The notes: generated by a model from the letters alone, not told the origin. Counted from the stretch's first letter, positions 48,001 to 56,587 are shown. The stretch: 64,000 bases of DNA from Rhodovastum atsumiense (GCF_937425535.1 NZ_OW485606.1:48259-112258); one strand, 5' to 3'. A program made the numbers and translations.

Positions 48001-49339
48001 TGGCGCGGGCGGGCGCGTGCCGCCGGGCGTAATGGGCGCGCAGGAGGGCGCGCCGGGTTCGCAGCCGGGGATTGGGCGCGTCGCCTTCTCTCCTGGCGCC
48101 AATGGCGGGGTGTCTCAGGCGCCGCAGCTCTCGCCCCCCGGCGCCGGCGGGGGAGCCGGCAACGGCGCGCCGATAGGGAGCCTGTCGGCCAGATTCGAGA
48201 GCGCGCGCGCCGGCGCCACGGCGATCGGCCGGGACAGCACCGGCGGGTGGAGCTATGGCACCTATCAATTTGCCAGCGCGCGAGGCTCTGTCGAGCCGTT
48301 CCTGGCAACCCTGCGGCGCGAGGCCCCCGACATTGCTGCGCGGCTCGATGCCGCCGGCGGCAGCCGGGCGGCGTTGGCAGGGACGGCTCAGTTCCGGCAG
48401 GCGTGGCAGCAGGCCGCGACCGACCCGCGCTTCGCCGGCATCGAACACGCCCACATCCAGGCCACGCACTATAACCCGCTGGCGCGCACCGCTGGCGAGC
48501 TGGGCATCGACCTACAGGGGCGCAGCGCCGCCTTGCGTGACGTGGTCTGGTCTACGGCCGTGCAGCACGGGCCTGGACGGAGCCTGAATAGCAGTCGGGG
48601 GCCAACCGGCGGCGCGAGCGTGCTGCAAGACGCAGTCCGGAGCCTGGGCGCGCGCACCCCGGAACAGGTCGCGCGTCTGACCGACGAGCAAATCTCGCAG
48701 GCCATCTACGCGCAGCGCAGGACCCGCTTCAGCAACTCCACCCCGAACGAGCGGGCGAGCGTCATGCGGCGGTTCGACCAAGAGGGGGCGTTGGCGCTCC
48801 GCCGGATCGGGGAGGAGCGGGCGGCCATCGCTGCCGCGCCGCAGGTCCCGCGGCCGGAGGCGGCGGCCGGAGCTGCGCAAGGGGGCGCCCAGGCTATGCC
48901 GCCGGGCGCCGCCATGGCTGTCCCCCCTGGCGCTCCTCGTCCCCCAGGGCCGGCAATCGTCCCGCCGGGCGCCCCCCGCCCGCCGGAATCGGCAATCGTC
49001 CTGCCGGCGGCCGCTCATGCGCCGCAGCCTGCTGCCGATCTGCCCCAGGCCCCGACCGGGATGCCGTCGCCAGAACCGGCAACCGCGGCATCTGGGGCCG
49101 TCCCATCGCCGGGTTACGGGACCGCGCTCCCGCCGGAGGAGCGCGCACGGCTGGCCGAGCAGGGCTCGCCCGGCATGGCCGGCGCCGGCGCTGGTGCGCA
49201 GCAGATCAGCGTCTCCACGAGCGCGAACATCGCCCCGCTGCGCGTGGTCCACGAAACCGACAAGGGCGAAGACCGGGGCGAGGAGTTCTTGCCCGTCACT
49301 GCATACGAAGCGCCGAAGGCGTGGGGAGCTTCAGCATAA
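42068..49339 (+). CDS. tail tape measure protein with collagen-like tract and muramidase-like domain
   Basis: 2423 residues, GTG start. Residues 1-690 are a tape-measure head domain (GRVSIGISADPSGATQAF; VRDDLQRMQAQLEQLRRA) with a short Gly linker at about 168-185 and a hydrophobic helix nearby. About 700-2030 is Pro/Ala/Gly-rich, including collagen-like GAGGAGGxGxxGRDA units alternating with AIPPGPxPLTxPPAA (DNA about 45,400-46,480). About 2038-2230 resembles phage-tail and T6SS-associated peptidoglycan hydrolases: ARFESARAG with catalytic-type E2044, DSTGGWSYGTYQFAS, THYNPLART and WSTAVQHG. It sets tail length and probably helps breach the cell wall. The low-complexity portion is exceptionally long. 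Confidence 0.85.
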   Translation: MAGRVSIGISADPSGATQAFSQIQAAIKAAGLEGKRLAEVLASAHPALAPVRDDLQRMQAQLEQLRRARGDTGAATRQITHEAGGPEHVDVLNLRDRAAQIFADQRDLRRYEANAGAFLIRGTQWAPPPSPGPSPAPGQPDPQHQTRTGWLYGLDTWLSRRLGMTGRGSGGGGGGGGGSGGGEEGGTDKGLLSGILDMGGAGGLLKATKFGLALAGISALGGMAVKGLGNAQDEAVSNDRLSKTLRDAGTDFETLRRQVRDTADAFGLTFQEAQRYSLEWARLTNETSGRATQAGVSWAAGVARSYGQDPGEVVQGLGRAAKQGEDPRRFAALVGEAVRESGMTGRFGEVMDALVRWTEQSNRQLADRSNVDLFAGMYSSLSSLGRPGLQGQGAEDVLNRINAVLTQGGGAGEASRHLTYRALTRAGVTDPWEWQRIEEGGMFARIRRRRNERGELEDDPTAPTLFEAKWEEANRMYTGRPETPAPRTETQQQANRRRAGIARDMGLTIRQVEAFEQAAPGGDIGRLFPTIERAGISMSDVNPGALQPLITLAGENREQMEARRRGLLEDSTIALPPERREALQRAGTDDELRTALAQAINARGLEANDGTRTVEAMASFSNTLTGAMTGLVAPINDLKTVISAIARPLTRISEALGEGYNRPPIEAVQGAGQKLGSWLREWWNGKGEDKPASPPGVTAPAAIAGQPGAAQPSAIPSWQRPAGQGGQAQQVPPVTRPRQLPPLSADELRAQGIEVTEGALPESERGEEPIPLVPQRPREEEKEEPETPQARATREDISRAFQAALSPRASARPATVAPPEPMAPQRPRAQAEAPAEEERPAPASELPGKPDVVPVPPASPLPEPNERPPHPPLVERPPAPPEGEPLPEGPAALPTVPPQSAPEPPEPAEPQAIPPREPADLPQPLPTLPPPERPDWYVPIPPPERAAVPPLPPPPPPGPEPLATVPPMGLVEGPPRGEPTAIEPRRPAPPPNVSVNVTVPPPAPGTQAPASLVGAVSSQPEARREAVPVPPVVSQNPGEMRGNEPRVSPDPSNAGAAPAASPAVEAPGSVDGRGRQVDALGRPVGGPAPAAGQVAPSPGQSTAGALPQQPPAVVPGAQAGTGVGPVFRPGAGAGAGGAGGVGGAGGAGAPGESGRDGRDAAQAPAGRPGVQAIPPAPLPLTVPPAMPGAPGAGGAGGQAIPPGPPPLTAPPAAPGAPGAGGAGGAGGEGTAGRDGRNAAPGGAGAGARAIPPGPVPLAAPPAAPGVGGTTPAAPGAPTRHPGIVPTAPVGAGAAPVLEPGAGGAGGEGVAGQSGRDAASALAGAPGAQAIPPGPSPLTVPPAASGVGGATPTAPAEVGRPGAQPVPPGSQPQQPMTAPPAAPGAAPVLRPGAGGAGPQVIGPQPLSAPPVAPEVGRGGAGPAAGAGAGGAGGAGAQGGEGGSGAVGPAGERGPGAVSGYPPASVRPSSDIIRRADQGYARQPGAPGADGGQNAPLPASPAPILPPPAGGAVAPLPRRPSRVPRQGEEPQTPSAAGAGGAGGEGAPGDGGRDGRDASLPAALPSSVAPGAGSQLPALPPAQGRGQTAAAPPSARAVAGVAGAGAIAPAPAPTPAPTGQPIPPDPQPLTAPPPAQQRTLGDRFRRLFGVTPTHVDPSWRPIEGDPVPAGWSAPGWAERDGKAVPVPEAGREVMPGTVTAPPLDGGHEVAPPAESAPPGAPPAVPAAGQPQAPAAAAPPLPATPTRPPGAAVRRPTQPPPLARAPRTAEEAAAGAPIAQAGEVEAARTAGEQAVPPPSEAAIVRDPGERYALTNPAPLPGAPVGGSAPAGGNQAAPAGAPAPNLGRPSAPQQPPGAVTGGAGAAPETGANAGPAGGDRGPGAAPGPAQPGTPARPPGLAAQPRSAGRAGAPAAPGAAQPEGQPGPSAQVPQQPRGDWRLPENRPQGGGWIGPSIRRQEHGPAAGTPMEGGAVSPELTRPGRGAGGRVPPGVMGAQEGAPGSQPGIGRVAFSPGANGGVSQAPQLSPPGAGGGAGNGAPIGSLSARFESARAGATAIGRDSTGGWSYGTYQFASARGSVEPFLATLRREAPDIAARLDAAGGSRAALAGTAQFRQAWQQAATDPRFAGIEHAHIQATHYNPLARTAGELGIDLQGRSAALRDVVWSTAVQHGPGRSLNSSRGPTGGASVLQDAVRSLGARTPEQVARLTDEQISQAIYAQRRTRFSNSTPNERASVMRRFDQEGALALRRIGEERAAIAAAPQVPRPEAAAGAAQGGAQAMPPGAAMAVPPGAPRPPGPAIVPPGAPRPPESAIVLPAAAHAPQPAADLPQAPTGMPSPEPATAASGAVPSPGYGTALPPEERARLAEQGSPGMAGAGAGAQQISVSTSANIAPLRVVHETDKGEDRGEEFLPVTAYEAPKAWGASA

Positions 49340-50779
49340 ATGGTAGTGCGCTGCGACAGTCCCGGCATAGAGATCCGGCTCATCAAGCTGGTGGGCGTCG
49401 CGAATGGCGTCGCCTATCGCTGGCAGACGGCCAATGCCGAGTTCAACATAACCTCCATGCTGGGCGACGCCGGCGTGGTGCGGACGACGAAAAGCCTGCT
49501 TGATCCGTGCGGCGGTTTCTCAATCAGCTTTGCCGACCGAGAGGATCCGGCGGGCCTCGATACGCTGTACGGGCTGATCGAGCCGATGGACATGATCGAG
49601 ATCCGGATGGCGCGCGAGCCGTGGCGCTATGCCGGCGGCACGCTGCCGCTGGTCATGCGCGGCTTCGTCTCCGAGCTGCGCCGCTCCGAAACCCTGGCCG
49701 GCGAGGAGGGCAAGCCCCAGCGGGCAGTCATCATCACGGGCCAGGACATGGGCAAGCTCTGGCAGATTCATCAGCTCCTGCCTGAAACGATCTATGCATC
49801 GGAAACGTCGCCATACCTCGACACATACCGGCTGCAAGCGGCCACCGGGATCGAGGTCGCATATCTTCCTGTGTTCGACTTCATGCAGCAGCTTGTGGAA
49901 ATCGTCATGAACGAGAAGGTGGAGCAGCTCTCCGCCTTCGCGAGCGCCTATGTCCCTCCCTTCCGCCTCGTCGGTCCGCGCGTGCCGGAGGGCATCGTCT
50001 CGTGCTCGCTCGTCGCGCCTTTCACGGGGCCGTTTTGGCGCCTTGCCGAGTTGGTCGCGGACAGGCCGTGGAACGAGCTGTTTGTCGAGGACACGGAGGA
50101 AGGGCCGGACTTGGTTTTCCGCCCCGCGCCGCTCAAGCACGTCTACGGCGGCGGCTTCATCATGGAGGGCGCCGAGGACCCGGGGCTGATCGCTCGCACT
50201 GAGGAAGATGTCGTCTCCTGGGATGCGAAGCGGTCTGACTATCGGGTGTCCAATTTTTATTGGGTGCCACCTGGAAGTTCGATGCTCGATACCAGCGTGC
50301 AGGCAAATGTTGCCTCGCTACAGAACGGCGACCTGCAAGATTTCGATTATCCCAACTCTGCACAGGCCCTTTTCGGACAGCGCAAGATGACTGTCGAGAC
50401 GCGGCTGCTGCCGAATGACGTGACGGACACGCCAATCCGCTTCAACGGCCAGCGGCGCATCGAGGAAGGCAACAAGGTGATCGAGTGGCATCGCCATCGG
50501 GCGATCGAACTCAAGGAAATGAATCGTGACAACTCGGCGCTTGAAGAAGTCACGGCTGTCATGAAAGGCCATGAGGAATACAAGATCGGACGATACTTCC
50601 AGCTCACGCGCGGGACAATCGTGTCGGAAGCCTATATTACCCGTGTGTCCCACATCTTCCGTCCTCTCAAGCTGTTCGAAACTGCGCTGACGCTTGAGCG
50701 CGGCACCGGATTCCTTATGAGGGATCAGGCCGCGCGTCCGTACTGGCAGGAGGGAAGGGAAGGTCCATATTCGCGCTAA
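49340..50779 (+). CDS. baseplate hub protein (gpD/gp27-like)
   Basis: 479 residues, beginning directly after the tape-measure stop. An early beta domain (SPGIEIRLIKLVG; DPCGGFSISFADRED; MDMIEIRMAREP, then VMRGFVSELRRSE) and LVFRPAPLKHVYGG match the plan of phage late-control/hub proteins that form the ring beneath the tube. The C-terminal part (YKIGRYFQLTRGTIV) is the closing beta region. It lies between tape measure and spike, as usual. Confidence 0.7.
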   Translation: MVVRCDSPGIEIRLIKLVGVANGVAYRWQTANAEFNITSMLGDAGVVRTTKSLLDPCGGFSISFADREDPAGLDTLYGLIEPMDMIEIRMAREPWRYAGGTLPLVMRGFVSELRRSETLAGEEGKPQRAVIITGQDMGKLWQIHQLLPETIYASETSPYLDTYRLQAATGIEVAYLPVFDFMQQLVEIVMNEKVEQLSAFASAYVPPFRLVGPRVPEGIVSCSLVAPFTGPFWRLAELVADRPWNELFVEDTEEGPDLVFRPAPLKHVYGGGFIMEGAEDPGLIARTEEDVVSWDAKRSDYRVSNFYWVPPGSSMLDTSVQANVASLQNGDLQDFDYPNSAQALFGQRKMTVETRLLPNDVTDTPIRFNGQRRIEEGNKVIEWHRHRAIELKEMNRDNSALEEVTAVMKGHEEYKIGRYFQLTRGTIVSEAYITRVSHIFRPLKLFETALTLERGTGFLMRDQAARPYWQEGREGPYSR

Positions 50780-50859
50780 AGTTTATATCTGGCTGGGGGC
50801 GGGAGGCGTCGAGCTTCGCCGCTGCCGCCCGGCATTCTCGTAGGCGAAAACACGGGAAA

Positions 50860-50867
50860 GTCGTGAC
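50860..50867 (+). promoter_or_regulatory. GTCGTGAC element 7 (short leader, variant)
   Basis: AAGTCGTGACAGGAAC, 15 bases before the ATG at 50883. It departs from the consensus on both sides (A before, A after). A possible hairpin GGGCGG/CCGCCC lies upstream, not downstream. Confidence 0.55.
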
Positions 50868-50882
50868 AGGAACCTGGGCACC

Positions 50883-52232
50883 ATGACCAATATGAACCTC
50901 CGCTTTGCCCAGGTCGTTGCCGTGTGGCCGCAGCGCCGGTGCGTCGAAATCGTCTACTGCGACGACGGCTGGCGCGAGAACAATGTCCCCGTGTTGAACT
51001 GGTTCGTCAGTTCCGATACGGGCGCATGGTCAATGCATAACCTCCCTCGCCCGCCTTCCGAGCTGGAAGCTGGCGGGCTGCATCCCAACGACGAGGAGCG
51101 AACAACGCTCGCCATGGTGGCGAAGGTCGAGGGGCGGTCGGTCGTGATCGGCTTCATCCCGCACCCGCTCTCGCAGATCATGTTCACGGAGGATCAGCAG
51201 GACCGTGACCTGCTGTGGAGGCACCCCTCTGGCACGCTGCAACAGATCGCTCCTGATGGTAGCTATGAATTTCATCACACGGGCGGCGCCTATGTGCGGA
51301 TCGGCTTCGATTCAGAATCAGGGCCGGCAGACGAGCACGAGGATCTGACGCCCTACGGGGCGAACGAGAATTGGGAGTTGCCGAAGAACGATCCTCCCAC
51401 GATCACCATCGTCACGGAGACGTTCAAGGCCCGCATCCGCCCAGGCGGGGACACGCTGATCGAGAGCGGCGGGAACCTCGAAATCTACTATACCGGCAAC
51501 GGCACGGTGAAGCTGGGCGGCAACGCCACCGTGCATGTGGCCGGTTCCGCGGACGTGTCGGCAGGAGGGCCTATCACGGTGCAGACGCCCGACAACGCCA
51601 CGGTCACGGCGGGCGGCGATGTCACGGCGCAGGCAGTCGGCAACGCGCGCATCGCTGCCGGTGGCGACGCGAGCGTGCAAGCGGCGGGCGCGGTCAAGGT
51701 CAATGCAGGCGGGGACCTGACAGCTCAGATCGTCGGCGATTCTCTGATCAGCACCGGCGGGGACGCTGTCGTGCGGGCGGCCGGCACAACCAAGGTGGGC
51801 GGCGGCGGCCCGGTGGCGGTGGCCTCATCAGAGCTACTGGTGCTGGACGCCAAGGCCGTCTTGGTGAACTGCGAGGCCATGGTGGTCACTGGGGACATCA
51901 TCGAGACATCGTCCCTTGATGACATGATGGAGGCCATACTCGGTCCGGTGGGCGATGTCGTGACCGAGGCCGCCTTGGAGGCCATGACAGGGCTCGACCT
52001 GGGCGACCCGGGCGAGATGGCCACCCGCATGAGGATCGCCGCCGAGCTGTCCGCCACACAGGCGGAGGAGGCTGCCACGACGGCCGCGGATGCGGCCCAG
52101 GAACAGGCGGCCAAGGCCCAGGCAGACGCGGAGGCGGCGACAGCCGATACGCAGGAGCATGCACGTCTGGCGAAGGAATCCTCTGACAAAGCCGTGGGCA
52201 CTGGCCAGAGGACTGGCCCTGGCTACAGTTAG
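50883..52232 (+). CDS. baseplate central spike (gpV/VgrG-like) protein
   Basis: 449 residues. The N-terminal OB-fold (RFAQVVAVWPQRRCVEIV, then TLAMVAKVEGRSVVIGF) is followed by regular beta-prism repeats (about 170-320) with recurring GGDxxxxAxG units (ESGGNLEIYYTGNGTV; AAGGDASVQAAGAVKVNAG). The C-terminal part is a coiled coil rich in Ala, Gln and Glu. This is the design of a membrane-piercing trimeric spike. The extra C-terminal coiled coil is unusual, since spikes usually end in a sharp tip. It may attach another protein or be internal. Confidence 0.7.
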   Translation: MTNMNLRFAQVVAVWPQRRCVEIVYCDDGWRENNVPVLNWFVSSDTGAWSMHNLPRPPSELEAGGLHPNDEERTTLAMVAKVEGRSVVIGFIPHPLSQIMFTEDQQDRDLLWRHPSGTLQQIAPDGSYEFHHTGGAYVRIGFDSESGPADEHEDLTPYGANENWELPKNDPPTITIVTETFKARIRPGGDTLIESGGNLEIYYTGNGTVKLGGNATVHVAGSADVSAGGPITVQTPDNATVTAGGDVTAQAVGNARIAAGGDASVQAAGAVKVNAGGDLTAQIVGDSLISTGGDAVVRAAGTTKVGGGGPVAVASSELLVLDAKAVLVNCEAMVVTGDIIETSSLDDMMEAILGPVGDVVTEAALEAMTGLDLGDPGEMATRMRIAAELSATQAEEAATTAADAAQEQAAKAQADAEAATADTQEHARLAKESSDKAVGTGQRTGPGYS

Positions 52233-52286
52233 CCGTTATGATTCTCCCCTTAGCTTTGTTAGCTAGTTCCTAAGATCAGAAACTTG

Positions 52287-52319
52287 CGGGGGCCGCGGAA
52301 GCGAGCCCCCGTCTTTTTT
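52287..52319 (+). terminator. rho-independent terminator after the spike gene
   Basis: GGGGGC (52288-52293) pairs with GCCCCC (52305-52310) and is followed by GTCTTTTTT. It directly precedes the next GTCGTGAC element, which supports that element as the start of a new transcription unit. Confidence 0.85.
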
Positions 52320-52320
52320 G

Positions 52321-52328
52321 GTCGTGAC
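52321..52328 (+). promoter_or_regulatory. GTCGTGAC element 8, just after a terminator
   Basis: TGGTCGTGACGGAACA, one base after the T-run of the terminator and 15 bases before the ATG at 52344, which has ACGGAG as ribosome-binding site. Because a terminator ends immediately before it, transcription must restart here. Confidence 0.75.
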
Positions 52329-52343
52329 GGAACAACGGAGCGT

Positions 52344-55300
52344 ATGTCCGCGCTCCTCCTCGATCCTCCGTCGTCCCCGATCGGCACAATGACCGTCACC
52401 CATGCGGGTGCGCTGGCGGTTGGACAGTCGAATCAAGGCTACTTCATCGGCGGCGACCCATGGCCGTTTGGGCAGTTGCTGGGCGGGCTTTCGACGGCGT
52501 GGGGGGTGCCGCGGGCGGTCTATACCCTTGGCGGGTGGACCGGGCCGGACGGCTGGGCTCTGCAACAGGGGGCCGTTGACAATACGTGGTCAACATACGG
52601 TGGGACGCCGGTTTACGTCTCTGGCAGCAACAGCGGGTTTCTCGATGCGTCCGCCGGTGGCGATCCGTCCACCTGGGGGCCGGGATATGCCGGCATCGGC
52701 GTCCGGAACTTCGTCACGAGCCTGCTGACTGCAACGGACCGCAACCGCATCCCGCTCATTTGGTGGCTCAACACGGAGACTGACAGCCAACTGCGGACCA
52801 CTGCGGACAAGGCGACTTACAAGGCCGCGGTCATTCGCTGGCTGACCCTGCTGCGGTCCTGGGTGGGTAAGAGCGCCGATCGGCTCCCTGTATTCGCCCC
52901 GCTCCCGATCCCCTACGCACCCAGCAACACCGCGGCGCAGCGGATGATCCGCGAGGTGTTCCACGAGCTGGCCACCGATCCGGCGATGAACTTCCACATC
53001 GCCTTGCGGAACACGAGCGACGCCGAACCGCGGGGCGGGACTGACACCAGCCACATCGACGGCCCCGATCTCAAGACCTGGGGCCTGCGCCTTGCCCTGT
53101 CTGTCAGCCGGTGGATGCGGGCGCTGTATGGCATCGGCCCGGCCGCGGACTATGGCGGCCTCGGGCCGCGGATCACGCACGCCTGGGCGGAAACCGCCAC
53201 CACCACCGTCATAACGGTGACGCACGACCGCGGCACCCAGCTCAAGACCCTGGACGCCAAGGCGCTGGACGGGCGCGGCTGGTCGGTGCGCGACAACGGC
53301 GCCATCCGCGCCGTCTCGGCGGCCGCGATCATCGGCGCGAACAAGGTCCGGATCACGCATGCGGCCTGCGCCGGCACCGCGGCCCAGCGTGAAATCGGTT
53401 ACTGCCTTTTCGGCGAACGCACGGGCCGCAACGGCTGCATCTACGACAACGCCAGCACTCTCACGCCGCCGGCCGGCATGAGTGCCAGCTTCGCCCTCGA
53501 CCTGCCGATTGCCGGGACGTTCCTGCCGCTCGTTGCCTCCGAGACGGCAGAGGGCACGGTGCCCTACACGATCAGCTTGAGCCCGCAGAGCCCGGGCACC
53601 CTGGCCGCGGCGGCGGACGGCACCGCGGCCTGGACCACCACCATCACCACCACCACCACCGGCGGCGACAGCGTCGAGTGGTGCATCCATGACTTGAGCG
53701 AGGGCGCGCGCGCCGATTGGGCCACCCTGACCGGCACCGCGGCGGGCGCCCAGCTCTCTGTCCCGTTCCGGGCGACAGGCGATTACCTGATTGTCCGCAA
53801 GCCCGGGGACGACAGCAAAAAAGCCTATTCGGACCGGGTAACGGTCACGCCCTATGTCGATCCGTTCGCCATCGTGCTTTCCCCGCAGAGTCCCGGGAGC
53901 ATCATGGCCGGGGTAAGCGGAACCGCGATCTGGACAACCACGGTCACGACGACGGCCGGCAATAGCGCCGAATGGGCCGTGTTCACGGCGCAGAACGCCG
54001 CGCGCTCCGGGTGGGCCACCCTGACCGGCACCCTGGCCGGCGCTACGCTGGCTGTACCGTTCCTGGCGACGGGCGATTACCTCACGGTCCGGAAGCCTGG
54101 GACCGATTCCGTTCGGACCTACTCCGATCCGGTCACGGTCAACCCTTATGTCCCGCCCGTGGTGGAGTTCCAGGCCACCCTCTCGCCGTCGTCTCCCGAC
54201 AGCCTGCCCGCGGCGCCGGACGGCAGCGCCGAGTGGACAATCACGGTCACGACGAAGGGCGGCGACAGCTTCGAGTGGGCGGTGTTCACCGCCCAGAATT
54301 GGGGCCGCAACGCCTGGGCGCTCGTCACGGGCTCCTCGACCGGCAAGCAGATCAAAGTGCCGTTCCGCGCCTCCGGCGACTACCTCGTGGTGAGGAAACC
54401 CGGCGACGACAGCAAGAAGTTCTATTCCCAGAAGGTCACACTCATCTCGGTGTCGTCCTGGGGCATTGTCGCCAAGGCGCAGGCAACGAGCGCGGCCACG
54501 CTGGCGAGCAAGCAGGCCGGGCATTATGTGCGCCTCAACCCATGGAGCCCTGGAACCCTGGTCGAAAGCATCCAGGGGCAGGGGGCCGTCTGGAACGTTC
54601 AGGTTGATACCAACGGCGTTTCCAGGGTTGCTTATGTCGTCGTGAAGTCGTCTGACTTCTCCTGGCGCAGCTCCGCGACGGTCGTGTCAGTCCCGCCATC
54701 CAAAGCCGTCATGATCGCGCCGCGGCTGATGGCGACTGGAGATTTCGTTAAGGTGTGGGACGCCGACGACTTCAATGTGACGACGGATTCCGGCGTCTGC
54801 ACCATCGCCACCTCCACGCCGGGCGGCGGCACGCGCTCGCTCTCCATCACGCCGCAGCAGCCGGGCACCGTCTACGAGATGACGGCCGGCGCCGGCGCGC
54901 CCTACACCTTCACCGTCAAGTCCACCGGCATCAGCAAGATCGGTTGGGTTGTCGTCAAGTCGTCGGACTTCTCATGGCGCACCGCGCTGAATGTCGTGCC
55001 GACCACGGGGCAGATTCAGGTTACGGCGCGGATGGTCGCCACCGGCGACTTCGTGAAGGTCTACGACGCCAACGATCTCGCCTACTATGTTGACTCCGGC
55101 CTCTGCAAAGTCGCGCTCGACCCGACCGGCGGCGCGCCGCTCGATCCTGCGGATATCGCCTTCGCCAAAGCCTGGGTCAAAGACATCTACATGGGGGCCG
55201 ACATCGAGCGCGGGTGGGCCTGGGCCGTCCCAGGCGGAGCCCTGACCTATGGGAAGTATCTCAAGGCGCAGGGCTTCGATTACGTCCGCCTGTTTTATGG

Positions 55301-56561
55301 CTGGCGCCCTGCATATGACATGATGGGCGAAGGCAAAAGCCCGCCGACCAAGGCGCAGTTCACGCGCATCCTCGACGCCGCGAAGGCATACATGGATGCC
55401 GGCCTCAAGGTCATTCTCGACTGCGCCGACGTGCTCACCACCTGGGAGGATTTCACCGCAAACGAGGCGGTGATTTACCAGCACATCCGCAACTGCACGA
55501 CTTGGATTGCGGAGCGCCAGTTTGACCGGACGAAGTTCGCGTGTGGCCCGGCGAACGAATGGGGCGGCAATTCCGACTACACGCTGCACCAAGTCGCGCT
55601 GCACCGCATCCTGCGCGAAGCTCTCCCCGGCTATGTGCTGGTGTGCGGCGCGAACAACTGGAAGCACTACAGCGCGATGATCTCCAAGCGCCCGTTCGTC
55701 GCAGACGGGCGGGTGCTCTGGGACCACCACAGCTACGACGCGAAATCTGCCGCGGAGTGGGGGACGATCGAGGGGCAGATTCAGGCGTGGTCCGCCGCGA
55801 ATGGTGGGCTCGTCACCATCTGGACGGAAGCCGGCCTCGGCTACGGCGGCTGGACTGACAGCGGTGGCGTCTACCACCAGGGGCAGGAGCAAGACCCTGT
55901 CGCCTGGATGCGCAACATCGACGCCATGTTCCCGGCCATGCACAGCCAGCGGCCGGGCTTCTGGGCCGTGACCTACGGCAATGCCTATCGCCTCAACAAG
56001 TCGGCCTCGGACGCCGCCATCAAGGACGGGAGCGACGGCGGGCCTGACCTGCTGACGCGGTTCAAGGATCTGGCCGCGGCCATCCGGGCGGACCTGGGCG
56101 ACACGGGCAACGGCGGCGATCCTGGCAGCGACCCCGGCGGCAATGTGGTCATCCCCCTGCCGCCGCAGTTGGAGGGGCTGTTCGACGGCACCGACCCGTT
56201 CAATCAGCTCAACCAGATCACGATCCGGAATACGATCCGGAAGGCGCAGGACAATTTCAACACGATCGGCGCCTATTTCGCGGCGCTGACGGAGGTTCTG
56301 AAAGACCTGCTGGCGGAGCTGATCGCCCTCCACACCTACACCCGCGAGCGCATCTCGGCGTTGGAGGCCCGCGTCTCGGCCTTGGAGACGGAGAACGACG
56401 CCCAGGCTGCGGAGCTGGCGAGCCTGCGCAATGATCTCGCGGAATCCCGCATCACGGCCTTGCCCGGCCCCTTCGCCAACGATGCGGCGGCGGCTTCCAA
56501 GGTGCTGATCGGCGGCTACTACTTCGACAACAGCGGCGTGACCCGCCGCCGCATGACTTGA
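52344..56561 (+). CDS. two-enzyme tail fibre: SGNH esterase-like plus GH5-like glycosidase
   Basis: 1405 residues from the ATG at 52344. Residues 20-300 look like an SGNH carbohydrate esterase: nucleophile motif GQSN (27-30) and a later D234-x-x-H237 (TDTSHID). About 408-930 is a run of five Ig-like repeats (LSPQSPGTLAAAADGT; ATGDYLIVRKPGDDSK). About 950-1240 resembles a GH5 cellulase-type barrel with PANEW (E1072) and TEAGLGYGGW (E1162) as likely acid/base and nucleophile. A coiled coil and short tail close the protein. It probably deacetylates and cleaves host surface polysaccharide during adsorption. Confidence 0.75.
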   Translation: MSALLLDPPSSPIGTMTVTHAGALAVGQSNQGYFIGGDPWPFGQLLGGLSTAWGVPRAVYTLGGWTGPDGWALQQGAVDNTWSTYGGTPVYVSGSNSGFLDASAGGDPSTWGPGYAGIGVRNFVTSLLTATDRNRIPLIWWLNTETDSQLRTTADKATYKAAVIRWLTLLRSWVGKSADRLPVFAPLPIPYAPSNTAAQRMIREVFHELATDPAMNFHIALRNTSDAEPRGGTDTSHIDGPDLKTWGLRLALSVSRWMRALYGIGPAADYGGLGPRITHAWAETATTTVITVTHDRGTQLKTLDAKALDGRGWSVRDNGAIRAVSAAAIIGANKVRITHAACAGTAAQREIGYCLFGERTGRNGCIYDNASTLTPPAGMSASFALDLPIAGTFLPLVASETAEGTVPYTISLSPQSPGTLAAAADGTAAWTTTITTTTTGGDSVEWCIHDLSEGARADWATLTGTAAGAQLSVPFRATGDYLIVRKPGDDSKKAYSDRVTVTPYVDPFAIVLSPQSPGSIMAGVSGTAIWTTTVTTTAGNSAEWAVFTAQNAARSGWATLTGTLAGATLAVPFLATGDYLTVRKPGTDSVRTYSDPVTVNPYVPPVVEFQATLSPSSPDSLPAAPDGSAEWTITVTTKGGDSFEWAVFTAQNWGRNAWALVTGSSTGKQIKVPFRASGDYLVVRKPGDDSKKFYSQKVTLISVSSWGIVAKAQATSAATLASKQAGHYVRLNPWSPGTLVESIQGQGAVWNVQVDTNGVSRVAYVVVKSSDFSWRSSATVVSVPPSKAVMIAPRLMATGDFVKVWDADDFNVTTDSGVCTIATSTPGGGTRSLSITPQQPGTVYEMTAGAGAPYTFTVKSTGISKIGWVVVKSSDFSWRTALNVVPTTGQIQVTARMVATGDFVKVYDANDLAYYVDSGLCKVALDPTGGAPLDPADIAFAKAWVKDIYMGADIERGWAWAVPGGALTYGKYLKAQGFDYVRLFYGWRPAYDMMGEGKSPPTKAQFTRILDAAKAYMDAGLKVILDCADVLTTWEDFTANEAVIYQHIRNCTTWIAERQFDRTKFACGPANEWGGNSDYTLHQVALHRILREALPGYVLVCGANNWKHYSAMISKRPFVADGRVLWDHHSYDAKSAAEWGTIEGQIQAWSAANGGLVTIWTEAGLGYGGWTDSGGVYHQGQEQDPVAWMRNIDAMFPAMHSQRPGFWAVTYGNAYRLNKSASDAAIKDGSDGGPDLLTRFKDLAAAIRADLGDTGNGGDPGSDPGGNVVIPLPPQLEGLFDGTDPFNQLNQITIRNTIRKAQDNFNTIGAYFAALTEVLKDLLAELIALHTYTRERISALEARVSALETENDAQAAELASLRNDLAESRITALPGPFANDAAAASKVLIGGYYFDNSGVTRRRMT

Positions 56562-56587
56562 CCCGCGGCGGCTATGCCGCCGGCGAG

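Noticed and set aside
43703..48469. 1588-codon minus-strand frame opposite the tape measure gene
   Set aside because: Antisense of the Pro/Gly/Ala tract. Its Arg/Gly/Ala monotony and lack of motifs mark it as an artefact.
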